Assembly: GCF_016862935.1 (NCBI RefSeq)
Contig: NZ_BONX01000071.1
Location: 1-33,301 of the forward strand
Reading direction: 5' to 3'
Length of the DNA stretch: 33,301 nt
From: Plantactinospora mayteni
GTDB taxonomy: Bacteria; Actinomycetota; Actinomycetes; Mycobacteriales; Micromonosporaceae
Shown: positions 7,766 to 15,625 of the stretch, piece by piece
Position numbering within the stretch: the stretch's first letter is position 1
Layout: every line of letters begins with the position of its first letter
Notes under the pieces: generated by a model
The model's input: only the letters and a program-made list of their open reading frames with translations
What the model was told of the DNA's origin: nothing
Database searches by the model: none
Program-made: the position numbers and the translations under genes

Positions 7766-8283
7766 GCCAGCACACCACGCCACCGACCCGAGTGCGACAA
7801 CGCCCCGACCAGCAGATGCGCCTCCCGGCCACACCGCCACGCCGCCGGCGGGTCCGGCAGCTCAACCCAGTCGAACTAGGTCTCCGCACCCGCCGGATGC
7901 TCGATGATCGCCACGTCCCGGCCGCGGGCCGCGTGGCACGCCTGACAGGACGGGCGCAGCCCCAACCGCCGGATCGCCGCCGTCAACGACTGGTACGAGC
8001 CGGTGAACCCCAACAGCCGCAGCTCATCCAACAACGTCGAGGCCCACAGATGCGGATCGTCAGCCAGTCGGATCCTGCAGTACTCCACGAACGGGTCGAT
8101 CAGATCCGGCACCGACTTACGCCGCACCCCCGGCTCACGAACCCCATTCAGATACGCCCGAACCGTCTTTCGATCATGACCCAGATGCCGCGCGATCGAG
8201 ATCGACTACCCCCACCGTCGCAACGCATGCGCTTCCACGTCTTCCTCCCAGAACAGCACTGCCACCCTCCGGAGTCACGGCCA
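7766..8283 (-). pseudogene. IS21-family IstA transposase N-terminal remnant
   Basis: Pieces of one IstA protein are readable: VEAHALRRWG, then SIARHLGHDRKTVRAYLNGVRE, VPDLIDPFVEYCRIRLADDP, WASTLLDELRLLGFTGSYQS, RDVAIIEHPAGAET, FDWVELPDPP and LVGALSHSGRWRGVLA. A TAG replaces a tryptophan near 8205, a frameshift lies near 8250, and an amber codon stands where the family has glutamine (ETQFDW, near 7883). Homology ends at GVLA near 7766, where group II intron sequence follows. The DDE core and IstB are absent. Confidence 0.8.
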
Positions 8284-8348
8284 TGAACACCGCGACCAAC
8301 GGAGACCGCCATCCATGTGGGACGGCTCTTCTGGGTGAGGAAAATGAT

Positions 8349-9043
8349 CTAGCGAGACCGAGGAAGATCAGCTAGCGGCGACACCATCACACCGATCCGG
8401 TACCAATCTGACGTTCGACGAGATCTCCGCACCCCGACCGCAATGTCGGGACCTGCTGCCGGCACTCCTTTGTGGAAGTTGGTGGTGCGCGGGCCGTGGA
8501 GATCGGGCGTCGCGGTCGCCACACCCGGCAGGTGCTCCCGGGGTACGGCCGACGATCTCGGCCACTTCGGCAAAGGAGTGAAAGAAGACATCGTGCAGGA
8601 CGAACGCGACGCGTTCGGCCGAGGTCATCGAGTCGAGCACAACCGGGAAGGCCATGTTGACCGACTCATCCAAAATGACCCGTTCGGCCGGGTCGACGAT
8701 GTTGGCGCCCGGCCGTCCGGTGCTCCGCTCCGTACGTCCGGGTAGCGGCTCGGGGATCCATTCGCCCACATAGGTCTCTCGCCGGGCCCGGGCGGAGTTG
8801 AGCAGGTTGAGGCAGATGCGGCCGGCGACCGTCGTCAGCCAGGCGCCGGGGGATTCGATGGCGTCCTGCTGCTGGAGGGACGTGGCGTACCAGCGGGCGT
8901 AGGTCTCTTGGACGGCGTCCTCGGCCTCGGCCGGAGAGCCCAGGAGCCGGTAGGCGAGATTCATCAGCTGGGCGTCGCTCGCTCGTGATCGCGTCCAGGC
9001 CGGGATCGGGCCGGCCGTGTCCAGGCCGGGGTCCGGTGGTCAT
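8349..9043 (-). pseudogene. third ECF41-like sigma factor gene, broken
   Basis: The central frame (MNLAYRLLGSPAEAEDAVQE, WIPEPLPG, AERVAFVLHDVFFHSFAEVAEIVGRTPG) is an ECF sigma of the same type as the two others in the window. The natural start is probably the ATG at 9043 (MTTGPRPGHG), in another frame, so a frameshift lies near 8985. After VGRTPG region 4 shifts again (GVATATPDLHGPR in the next frame) and then stops resembling a sigma factor. The SnoaL-like regulatory domain is missing. It is divergent from the LUD operon across an 80-bp palindrome and abuts the IS21 remnant, which may have caused the truncation. Confidence 0.8.
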
Positions 9044-9085
9044 GGTGCCGACGGCTCCCTTGGTCGTGTCTGCCCTCATTAGTTC

Positions 9086-9111
9086 GACAAGACAGCCCCC
9101 GAAATGTGAGG
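9086..9111 (-). promoter_or_regulatory. putative ECF41-like promoter towards the broken sigma gene
   Basis: CCTCACA (9111-9105) then 15 bases and TGTC (9089-9086) on the minus strand, 43 bases before the presumed sigma start. It resembles the TGTCACA-N16-CGTC motif with two changes in the -35 element. Confidence 0.35.
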
Positions 9112-9122
9112 CCGGTGCGTCG

Positions 9123-9149
9123 CCTCACATTCCGCGGGGCTGTCTTGTC
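9123..9149 (+). promoter_or_regulatory. putative ECF41-like promoter of the LUD operon
   Basis: CCTCACA (9123-9129) then exactly 16 bases and TGTC (9146-9149), 52 bases before the LUD start. Spacing and the distance to the start match the better motif upstream of the CMD-sigma operon. Confidence 0.45.
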
Positions 9150-9200
9150 GAACTAATAAGACAAACACATCATCCAGCGAACAGGGGGCGCAGAGACGTC

Positions 9201-9830
9201 ATGACCACCTCAATGCGGGCAGCCCCGTTCACCGACCCGGCGTCCGCGCAGCGCCTTGAGCGGGCGGCCGCTGCGCTGACCGCACACGGTTTCACCGTGG
9301 AAGTCCTCGACGACGCCGCAGCCGAGCGTACCCGCGTCAAAGAGCTGATCCCGGAGGACGCCAGCGTGTTCACCGGGGCCAGCGAGACCCTCCGCCTGTC
9401 CGGCATCGATGAGGACATCAACGCCGGCGGACGGTACCAGGCCGTCAAACCACGCCTCCTGGCCATGGACCGCGCCACCCGGATGGACGACATCCGGCGG
9501 GTGGGCGCCACCCCGGACGTCATCGTGGGCAGCGTGCACGCGGTCACCGAAACCGGCTCCCTCGTGATCGCCTCAGGAAGCGGAAGCCAGCTACCCGGCT
9601 ACGCCGGCGGCGCCGCCCGCGCGATCTGGATCGTCGGGGCGCAGAAGGTGGTACCCGACCTGGACACCGCGCTGCGCCGCGTCGAAGACCACTGCCTCCC
9701 GCTGGAGACCGCCCGCACCCAGAAGGTTCACGGGTGGCCCAGCGCCATCAACCGCCTCCTCATCCTCAACGCCGAATTCCAGCCCGAGCGCGGAACCGTC
9801 CTGCTGCTCCGTGAAGCCATCGGCTTCTGA
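9201..9830 (+). CDS. LUD-domain protein (LutC/YkgG type)
   Basis: The 209-aa protein spans a whole LUD (lactate utilisation) domain. Visible are the segment SVFTGASETLRLSGI, the core VGSVHAVTETGSLVIASGSGSQLPGY (about residues 110-136) with its TETGS nucleotide/glycine loop, and AIWIVGAQKVVPDLDTALRRVEDH. Such proteins are linked to LutABC lactate oxidation, but stand-alone copies with unknown roles are common. No lutA or lutB is nearby. It heads a plus-strand group with a broken AhpD-like gene and a SnoaL-like gene, divergent from a broken ECF41-like sigma gene. Such oxidoreductase sets are typical ECF41 targets, so it was probably that sigma factor's regulon. Confidence 0.85.
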   Translation: MTTSMRAAPFTDPASAQRLERAAAALTAHGFTVEVLDDAAAERTRVKELIPEDASVFTGASETLRLSGIDEDINAGGRYQAVKPRLLAMDRATRMDDIRRVGATPDVIVGSVHAVTETGSLVIASGSGSQLPGYAGGAARAIWIVGAQKVVPDLDTALRRVEDHCLPLETARTQKVHGWPSAINRLLILNAEFQPERGTVLLLREAIGF

Positions 9831-9897
9831 ATCACCGGCACTCCTCATCGGGGAACCCAATTGAGGTGTCATCAGCGACAACCGTAAGGAGCACACG

Positions 9898-10304
9898 ATG
9901 AATGCCCACTTGAACCTGGTGGGCAGCCCGGTCGCCGCCAGTTCCCTGAAGCAGATCATCGGGGCGGCGAAGGCGCTCAAGGACTCGACGCTGCCGGCCG
10001 CGACGATCGCGCTGGTGGAGATCCGCGCCAGCCAGATCAACGGCCGCGGTGCCTGCACCAACATACACACCAAGGCCGCGCACCCTGGGATACCTCCACC
10101 CGTCTCAACCGGATCGCGACCTGGCGGGAGGTCGTGGTGTTCACCGACGCCGAGCGCGCCGCCCTGGAACTGACCGAGCAGGGGACCTGTATCGCCGACG
10201 CTGCCGGCGGCGTCACCGACGAGGCCGGGGCCAACGCCGCCAAGCACTACAACTCGCGATCCAGCCAACAGGATACTCACCGACATCATGGAGGACACGA
10301 ATGA
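9898..10304 (+). pseudogene. AhpD/carboxymuconolactone decarboxylase-like gene, frameshifted
   Basis: The start MNAHLNLVGSPVA and STLPAATIALVEIRASQING are typical of the CMD/alkylhydroperoxidase AhpD family. The redox motif normally reading NGCGFC is here NGRGAC, so the first catalytic cysteine is lost. Near 10080 the frame shifts, and the second half continues as STRLNRIATWREVVVFTDAERAALELTEQGT. The final helices are missing: after NAAKHYN the frame runs out at 10304, overlapping the next gene's ATG. Loss of a catalytic residue plus a frameshift shows the gene is dead. Confidence 0.85.
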
Positions 10305-10756
10305 GCGACCTTGCGACCATCGCTGACCGCACCGAGATCGAGGTGCTGCGCGGCGAACACCTCGACGCGGCCATGGTCGGCGACTACGACCGTTTCGCGT
10401 CGCTGTTTACCAAGGACGCGGTGTGGCGGATTCCCTTCGCCAACGTCGAGCTCACAGGGTGGCAGGAGATCCGCGCCGGGATCGAACGGATGCAAACTGC
10501 GTGGGAGTTCTGGGTGCAAAACAGCCACCAGGGCACGATCCAGCTCGATGGCGACGCCGCGTCCGGCCGGGAATACATCTTCGAGATCGGTCGCCAGCGC
10601 GACGGCAGATCGGTCGTCATGTATGGCCTGTTCCACGACCGCTACCAGCGCACCCGGCATGGCTGGAAGTTCACCGAGCGCGTCCTCGAGCCCAGATACC
10701 TCGACACCACTCCGCTGACGGGCGCACCGCCCCAGGGATCCTGGGACGACCAGTAA
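10301..10756 (+). CDS. SnoaL-like/NTF2-fold protein
   Basis: The 151-aa protein starts at an ATG preceded by GGAGGACACGA. It has the NTF2-like pattern: an N-terminal helix (IEVLRGEHLDAAMVGDYDRFASLF), the strand-turn TKDAVWRIPFANVELTGWQEI, and C-terminal strands (GREYIFEIGR, YGLFHDRYQRTRHGWKFTERV). This conical fold occurs in SnoaL cyclases, ketosteroid isomerases and many stand-alone proteins. Catalytic residues cannot be assigned. It follows the broken AhpD-like gene with a 4-bp overlap and was the third gene of the LUD operon. It looks intact despite the decay around it. Confidence 0.8.
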   Translation: MSDLATIADRTEIEVLRGEHLDAAMVGDYDRFASLFTKDAVWRIPFANVELTGWQEIRAGIERMQTAWEFWVQNSHQGTIQLDGDAASGREYIFEIGRQRDGRSVVMYGLFHDRYQRTRHGWKFTERVLEPRYLDTTPLTGAPPQGSWDDQ

Positions 10757-10969
10757 CCCGCAGGCCGCTGGTTGTACTGCCCCGGGAGGTTCCGATCGTG
10801 GTGCCATGTGATCGGATGCTTTTCGGTGTCAGCGAGGGGCTCCAGGTCCCGCCGTGGACTGATCACGGCGGGTGCCGCGCATCGCCTCACTGGCTGGTGT
10901 CCCGCTGGATACGTGTGTCGGCAGAAACCCACCGACACACGCACCGATCCATGCCCAGCTCGCCGCGTT

Positions 10970-11100
10970 GTCAAACGTGCCGGGCTCGACGCCGAGCCTG
11001 CCGACAAGGGCCGCCTCTATCGGGAGTTGGGGCTTGTCAACGGCCAATCAGATTTGGCCGTTGACATTGAGCCCGGTTCAGCGCCGTTGGGAGCACGGCA
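10970..11100 (+). pseudogene. possible serine-recombinase C-terminal scrap
   Basis: A short frame reads KRAGLDAEPADKGRLYRELG, followed by AVDIEPGS. It resembles the tail of large serine recombinases, where a segment like ADPADKAEVYRQLGL precedes a last beta region. No catalytic or zinc-ribbon part is visible. The surrounding 10757-10969 and 11101-11341 hold no gene I recognise. Confidence 0.4.
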
Positions 11101-11341
11101 ATGCTCCCAGTCCGCTCCCCCGACAACCACAACCCGCACCCGACCTACCAGGCGATGATCGAGGTAGGTCGTGGTCAGCGCACCATCAGTCTGCCCGCCG
11201 GCAGGACCGCACCGCCTGCCACCTGGCAAGGTCTACGCTGTGGCCCACGGCCATCGCGGAATCTGAAGTTATCCTCACAAACACTGCATGATCGCGCGGT
11301 GACCGCCCTCCTGCGCGGCGACTCACCGAGCAGGACCGCGA

Positions 11342-11899
11342 ATGTCGCCGCCGGACTACGCTGCGGCAGTGATCGCGCCGCGGCAGGTCGTTCTGTTCGC
11401 TGACTACGGGCAGTTCTACGTTCAAGACGCTGATGCTCACGGCCAGGCGATGCGCGCCGGCGCGGCGATGGACCCTGATCGTCCAGCAGGTTGCTGGACC
11501 GCCGACGCCGTCTAGATACACCGGATTGGGCTGGAACCGCACTCGATCTCGGTGGGGACGGCACGTGAGGACCTCGTTGAAACGGTCCTGGCAGTCCGGT
11601 CCAGCCCGCCGCAACTGACCGCCAACGCCGAGCATGTTGTTGTGGAGGCCGACCTCGACGTCCCAACCGGCGTCGCATCAATCGTGGGCTGCACGCAGCC
11701 GCCCAAGCCCGAATACGCGTTGATCGTGACGCCTGGCCGGTACCGCGTGCGAGTCTCCTACGTACCGTCAGCTCCGCCCGCCGGCTCCAACCCAGACATA
11801 CCAGGTGACTATCTCAGCTACCAGATCGACATCTGGCCAGCCACCGCACCAAGCGCCCTCACGGTCGCCAGACAGGGACCGACTCCCTGGGCAGGCTGA
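11342..11899 (+). pseudogene. conserved hypothetical gene interrupted by an in-frame amber codon
   Basis: One frame runs from ATG 11342 (IAPRQVVLFADYGQFYVQDA) through a single TAG at 11513-11515 to a stop at 11899 (LTANAEHVVVEADLDVPTGV, YRVRVSYVPSAPP, GDYLSYQIDIWPA). Without the amber codon it would encode about 185 residues. Coding character and style continue on both sides of the TAG, so it is most simply a nonsense mutation. The pattern (tyrosine-rich start, beta-rich body, YQIDIWP end) weakly recalls ComJ-type proteins. The upstream ribosome site is modest (AGGA). It may be recently inactivated. Confidence 0.6.
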
Positions 11900-11938
11900 T
11901 CCGGCGCCACGGGATGCGCCTCCAGGTCCCCAATCGCG

Positions 11939-12052
11939 AAGTGTCACTGCCGTATAAGGGTGCGACTCGCGGTACAACCGCACCGCGTGCTGGCGTAGCT
12001 CGTCCGGGTACTTCTTCGGTGCCGCCACGGATGACTTTCTCCCCACGGCCAT
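11939..12052 (-). mobile_element. IS3-family OrfA N-terminal remnant
   Basis: The minus-strand frame starts SVAAPKKYPDELRQHAVRLY and then RESHPYTAV. This is the beginning of an IS3-type OrfA, which normally carries a helix-turn-helix and leucine zipper. Homology ends after about 38 residues, so most of OrfA is missing. It lies downstream of an OrfB tail rather than upstream, so two IS3 copies or a rearranged one must be involved. Confidence 0.7.
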
Positions 12053-12108
12053 CAGACCATGATCAAGAATGATGTTCCCCGGGTTTCACGGAGTCGTCGT
12101 GGTTGGTT

Positions 12109-12400
12109 TCATGCCACGGACAGGGACATCGGTCGGACTCTCTCATACTCGATCGGGCTGAGCATGCCCAGTGAGCTGTGGCGGCGTTGCCGGTTGTGGA
12201 AGATCTCGAGGTAGTCGAAGATCGCGTTGGCGAGTTCGATCCGGGTGCGCCACCGCTGTCGATTGAGGAGTTCGGTCTGCATGCGGCCCCAGAACGACTC
12301 CATCATGCCGTTGTCGTAGCAGTCGCCGATCGAGCCCATCGACGGCGCGAGGCCGGCGTCGTGGACCCGACGGGTGAAGACCCAGGAGGTGTACTGCCGT
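12109..12400 (-). pseudogene. IS3-family OrfB (integrase core) C-terminal remnant
   Basis: The frame reads GSQYTSWVFTRRVHDAGLAP, then MGSIGDCYDNGMMESFWGRM, ELLNRQRWRTRIELANAIFD and HNRQRRHSSLGMLSPIEYER. This is the last third of an rve-type integrase, including the catalytic glutamate region (MMESFW). The catalytic aspartates upstream are gone. Its left end is fused to a HEAT-like gene at about 12400. Confidence 0.85.
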
Positions 12401-13019
12401 AGTCGCTACTGATGGGCGTGACCGCGCGCCACGCGATGCCAGCCAGGTGGTCCGCCACGCGCCGGCGGAAGTACTCGTCGTCGTGCCGCAACGCCCCGGC
12501 GTAGCCGTCGATGACCAGCCGCCTCCCGCCGAGCTTCCGCAGCGCCGAGGCGATACACGCATCCGCCAGGTTGGCATTGAAGTCGGCATCGACCGATGTC
12601 GCGGACCATGACCTATACGACCGCTCGTCGAGCAGGGCTGCCCGGAGCGGCTCGACCGGCCGTGGGTCGCCGGTGAACCCGGAGAGCGCATCAACGAGCG
12701 ACCCGACGTCGTCGAAGGACGCCTTTGGGTCACGCAGGATGTGCCACAACCGCCGGCACAACGGGTCGACCGCCGCCTGATCGCCCAGCCGGCCGAGGAT
12801 GCCGGCCGCCCGGTGGCGGACCGCCGGGTACGCGTCGTCCAGGGCCGCGCACAGCGCCGCCACGACCAGCGGACCGCCCGACGTGTGCAAGACATCCACC
12901 GCAGCCAGCCGTGCTGGCACCCCGGCCGCGATGTCACTCACCGTGTCGAGCGGCGCCTGCGGCGCGGCGTCCCGCCTGCCGCGCAGGCGACGCCAGATGT
13001 CACTCGACAACCACCTCAT
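12401..13019 (-). pseudogene. HEAT-like repeat protein, 3' end cut off by IS3 sequence
   Basis: About 205 residues of a helical repeat protein are readable (VLHTSGGPLVVAALCAALDD, AVRHRAAGILGRLGDQAAVD, PLCRRLWHILRDPKASFDDV, VEPLRAALLDERSYRSW). These repeated helices ending in gly-asp or arg-asp turns are HEAT/armadillo-like and normally serve as protein-binding scaffolds. After WRAVTPISSDYG the frame runs into the IS3 OrfB remnant in a wrong frame, so the native C-terminus is lost. The ATG overlaps the end of the upstream small ORF by 20 bp, suggesting coupling. It may still make a truncated protein. Confidence 0.6.
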
Positions 13020-13278
13020 CCATGCTCCCTACCAGGCGGTCGGCACCCCGCCACACCGTCAACCGCACGCACCGATCGCCGTCGTACCCACGGCCGCAGA
13101 ACCAAGGGTGGGCCAGACGATAACCGTCACGCCCATCAGCACTCATGACGGCTAACCATTCCTCGGCGTAGGCCGCGCAGGGCGCGGTCGTGTGTCCACG
13201 CCTTCCCCGCCTGGGCGACCACGCGGTCAGCCAGGGCGAGATCTCCGTGAGCTCGATGACCACCGCCGCCACAAGCAC
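13000..13278 (-). CDS. small hypothetical protein upstream of the HEAT-like gene
   Basis: A 92-aa frame starts at a GTG and ends SMDEVVVE, overlapping the HEAT-like ATG by 20 bp, a tight junction that supports a real gene end. The C-terminal half (EEWLAVMSADGRDGYRLAHP, WFCGRGYDGDRCVRLTVWRG) looks like a compact protein domain. The N-terminal part joins directly onto a group II maturase scrap, so the original start may be lost, or may be the ATG at 13146. No family recognised. Confidence 0.4.
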   Translation of the reverse strand: MLVAAVVIELTEISPWLTAWSPRRGRRGHTTAPCAAYAEEWLAVMSADGRDGYRLAHPWFCGRGYDGDRCVRLTVWRGADRLVGSMDEVVVE

Positions 13279-13374
13279 GGTCAGGGCGGGGTCGTCCGGA
13301 GACGCCGCGCCGAGGACCAGACTGTGCCGGACGATCTTTGTCCAGCCGAACCGGGGTAGCCAGGCGCCGCCCGT
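13279..13374 (-). mobile_element. group II intron maturase C-terminal scrap
   Basis: A short frame reads GGAWLPRFGWTKIVRHSLVL followed by GAASPDDPALT. Group II intron-encoded proteins have a very similar stretch (WTKIVRHxMVxGxASPDDPxL) just before their HNH domain. Only about 31 residues remain, with no reverse transcriptase domain. It sits between a truncated NAD(P)-binding gene and a small ORF and may mark the event that cut the former. Confidence 0.55.
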
Positions 13375-13407
13375 CCTTGAGTTCGAGGTGGACGAGATGG
13401 TCCGCCG

Positions 13408-13764
13408 CTACCTCGCGGGTGAGCCACGGGAGAGGGTCGACGCCCCGACGAGCACCCCGGCCTGCGTGGCTGCCGCCACGGCCTTGACGAGTCCTTCGCC
13501 GTCGATCGCGATGGTCTTGTCCCGTCCGGTGCCGTGTGCACCTGCGGAGAAAACGACGGCGTCATGCCCGCGCATCCACCCCGCGAGCGTTCCGAGGTCG
13601 TCCGCGACGAGATCGCCTGCCAGTGGCATCGCACCCGCGGCGATCACCGTCTGAGCCTGAGATGCGGCGCGGTGCATCCCCGTCACCTCGTCGCCGCGTG
13701 CACTCAACAGGGCAGCGAGCCGTTGGCCGATCCCACCTGCTGTACCGATCTGGAAGACCTTCAT
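13408..13764 (-). pseudogene. NAD(P)-binding Rossmann protein, truncated
   Basis: The start has a good ribosome site (AAGGAG, seven bases before ATG). The first 100 residues form the beginning of an atypical SDR/NmrA-like Rossmann protein: MKVFQIGTAGGIGQRLAALL with a GxxGxxG loop, VTGMHRAASQ, LAGDLVADDL, then DAVVFSAGAHGTGRDKTIAI. Intact relatives have about 210-220 residues and continue after AATQAGV with a substrate-binding half. Here the sequence departs near 13455 and stops at residue 118. It is probably inactive. It lies 64 bp downstream of the SDR gene on the same strand, so it was likely co-transcribed. Confidence 0.65.
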
Positions 13765-13828
13765 GGCCCACTCCTTCGCATCGCCTCACCGGAATGCACA
13801 GGGGTCGCGTCAACCGCGACGCAGTCGG

Positions 13829-14584
13829 TCACCAGGGGAGGTCCACGGCGTCCCAGAGCGTGAAGGTGCCAGTGGCCCCGTCGGGCCCGAGGCGGGCGAC
13901 GCGTACGATCTCGCGCGCGGCGTCCTGGACCGACTCCGTACCCTCGAAGTTGACCAGTGCGGTGTTCGCGAACCCGGGCGAGACGAGGTTGACCTTGATA
14001 TCGGTCCCCTCCAGCTCGACCATCATGGCCAGCGTCACGGCGTTCAGCGCTGTCTTGGATGCGGCGTAGACGGGCTCGAAGTTCGAGTGCCACGGGGAGG
14101 TCGGGTCGGCCATCATCGTGAGCGAGCCGACGGCGCTCGTGACGTTGACGATGCGCGCGTCCGGCGACTCGCGCAGCAGCGGCAGCATCGCCTGATACAC
14201 CGCCAGGGGGCCGAAGACGTTGACCTCCCATACGGCCCGTACCTCGTCCAGCGGCACTCTGCTCGCGACCGAGAGGGCGCGAAGCGTGGCCATGTCGCCA
14301 ACGTCGGTACGGGTGGTCGAGATGGCGGCGTTGTTGACGAGCAGATCGAGATGGCCGGCGTCCTCACGGATCCGCTCGGCGGCTGCGGCGATCGAGGTCG
14401 CGTCGGTCACGTCGAGCTGGAGCGCGGTGGCACCGTCGCCGATCTCGGAGGCCGCCGCCTGGCCGCGCGCGAGGTCGCGGGACCCGAAGAACACGGCGAC
14501 CCCGTCCGAGACCAGCTCGGTGGCTACCTGCTTGCCCAGGCCCGTGTTGGCTCCGGTGACAAGGGCGATGCGATTGTTGGGCAC
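13829..14584 (-). CDS. short-chain dehydrogenase/reductase (SDR)
   Basis: The 251-aa product is read from a GTG preceded by AGGAAAGGG; a longer frame upstream lacks homology. It is a classical SDR: TGANTGLG cofactor loop (about residues 11-18), NNAA, the catalytic serine in VTSAVGS, and YAASK with the catalytic tyrosine and lysine. The start of the fold (IALVTGANTGLGKQV) and an arginine after the second strand (FGSRD) favour NADPH. The substrate is unknown. It is divergent from an MmyB-type XRE regulator 171 bp away, which probably controls it, and is followed by a truncated NAD(P)-binding gene. Confidence 0.88.
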   Translation of the reverse strand: MPNNRIALVTGANTGLGKQVATELVSDGVAVFFGSRDLARGQAAASEIGDGATALQLDVTDATSIAAAAERIREDAGHLDLLVNNAAISTTRTDVGDMATLRALSVASRVPLDEVRAVWEVNVFGPLAVYQAMLPLLRESPDARIVNVTSAVGSLTMMADPTSPWHSNFEPVYAASKTALNAVTLAMMVELEGTDIKVNLVSPGFANTALVNFEGTESVQDAAREIVRVARLGPDGATGTFTLWDAVDLPW

Positions 14585-14755
14585 GAGAACCCTTTCCTGT
14601 GGTACGGCTGTGGCAGACGAGCGCGCGTGCCAGCCGGGGTACATCACGCTCAACAACCACTGTGCGGGGACCCGCGGACTGGGGGGAGGGCCACCTCGAC
14701 CCTGGGAGTGGCAGGACCAGGCAACGCCACCTCGTGAGAACTACCATCGACGACA

Positions 14756-15625
14756 ATGGCGAACGAGACCGGTGGGGGCCGCGAGAACAGGCTCGGCGAC
14801 TACCTGCGTGCTCGGCGCGAGCTGGTGTCCCCGACGGCTGTCGGCCTGCCCGAGGACAGACGACGTCGGGTTTCGGGGCTGCGCCGCGAAGAGGTGGCCA
14901 TGCTCGCGGGCATCAGCTCGGACTACTATCTGCGGCTGGAGCAGGGGCGCAACCGGAACCCCTCGGTGCAGGTGCTCGAAGCCATCGCCCGGGTGCTACA
15001 GCTCGACGAGTCCTCCGTCGAGTACGTCCTCGAACTGAGCGCCACAAAGCCACGAGCACGTCGCACACCCCGGCGCCGTGAGACCGTCAACCCCCGGATC
15101 ATGGATCTCGTCGGTTCGATCAACCTGCCGGCGTTCGTCACCGGCCGGTACCTGGACGTGCTCGCGATCAACCCGTTGGCACTGGCCCTGTCTCCAGAGT
15201 TCCGGTTAGGGGAAAACCTGCTACGTGCGGTGTTCCTCGACACGGACGAGCGAATGCACCTCGACCGACGCGAGATAGTCGCGATCTTCCGTCAACGCGT
15301 GGGATCCGATCTCGACGATCCACGGGTCGTGCAACTGGTCGGTGAGCTGTCGCTGGCAAGCGATGGGTTCCGGAAAGCCTGGGCTCGCCACGATGTGCGG
15401 CCGCCCCGGGGCGGACTCGTCCATGTCGATCACCCGCAGGTCGGCCCGATGGAGCTGAACCTCTCCAAGCTCGCCATCGACGAGACCGGCGACCAACTGC
15501 TCGTCATCTACCACCCCGCCGATACGCACCCGCAGAGCAGGGACCAGCTCGCCCTGCTCGCGTCTCTGGCCGCACAGACGCGACCCGTCCTCCGGGCGGA
15601 AGACGTTCGCTCGCCCACAGACTGA
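14756..15625 (+). CDS. XRE regulator with MmyB-like ligand domain (copy 1)
   Basis: The 289-aa protein has an N-terminal XRE helix-turn-helix (about 10-80) with the family signature GLRREEVAMLAGISSDYYLR followed by LEQGR, then an MmyB-like PAS-type ligand domain (about 105-275). Streptomyces MmyB belongs to this family, whose C-terminal domain is thought to bind a small hydrophobic ligand. It is divergent from an SDR gene, the typical regulator-target layout. The stop codon TGA is also the first three bases of a 92-bp repeat element, so the C-terminus (DVRSPTD) may have been set by its insertion. It is less similar to the two other MmyB-type regulators here than they are to each other. Confidence 0.88.
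   Translation: MANETGGGRENRLGDYLRARRELVSPTAVGLPEDRRRRVSGLRREEVAMLAGISSDYYLRLEQGRNRNPSVQVLEAIARVLQLDESSVEYVLELSATKPRARRTPRRRETVNPRIMDLVGSINLPAFVTGRYLDVLAINPLALALSPEFRLGENLLRAVFLDTDERMHLDRREIVAIFRQRVGSDLDDPRVVQLVGELSLASDGFRKAWARHDVRPPRGGLVHVDHPQVGPMELNLSKLAIDETGDQLLVIYHPADTHPQSRDQLALLASLAAQTRPVLRAEDVRSPTD

Larger units (their letters stand above)
9078..9157. repeat. 80-bp imperfect palindrome between broken sigma gene and LUD operon
   Basis: The arm at 9078-9112 is repeated inverted at 9122-9157 with only two or three differences, around a 9-base loop. The outer 19 bases (starting ATTAGTTCGACAAGACAG) are identical. It fills the divergent intergenic region. Each arm contains CCTCACA and an outward TGTC, so it may be a mirrored promoter pair. 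A small insertion element is the alternative. Confidence 0.85.
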
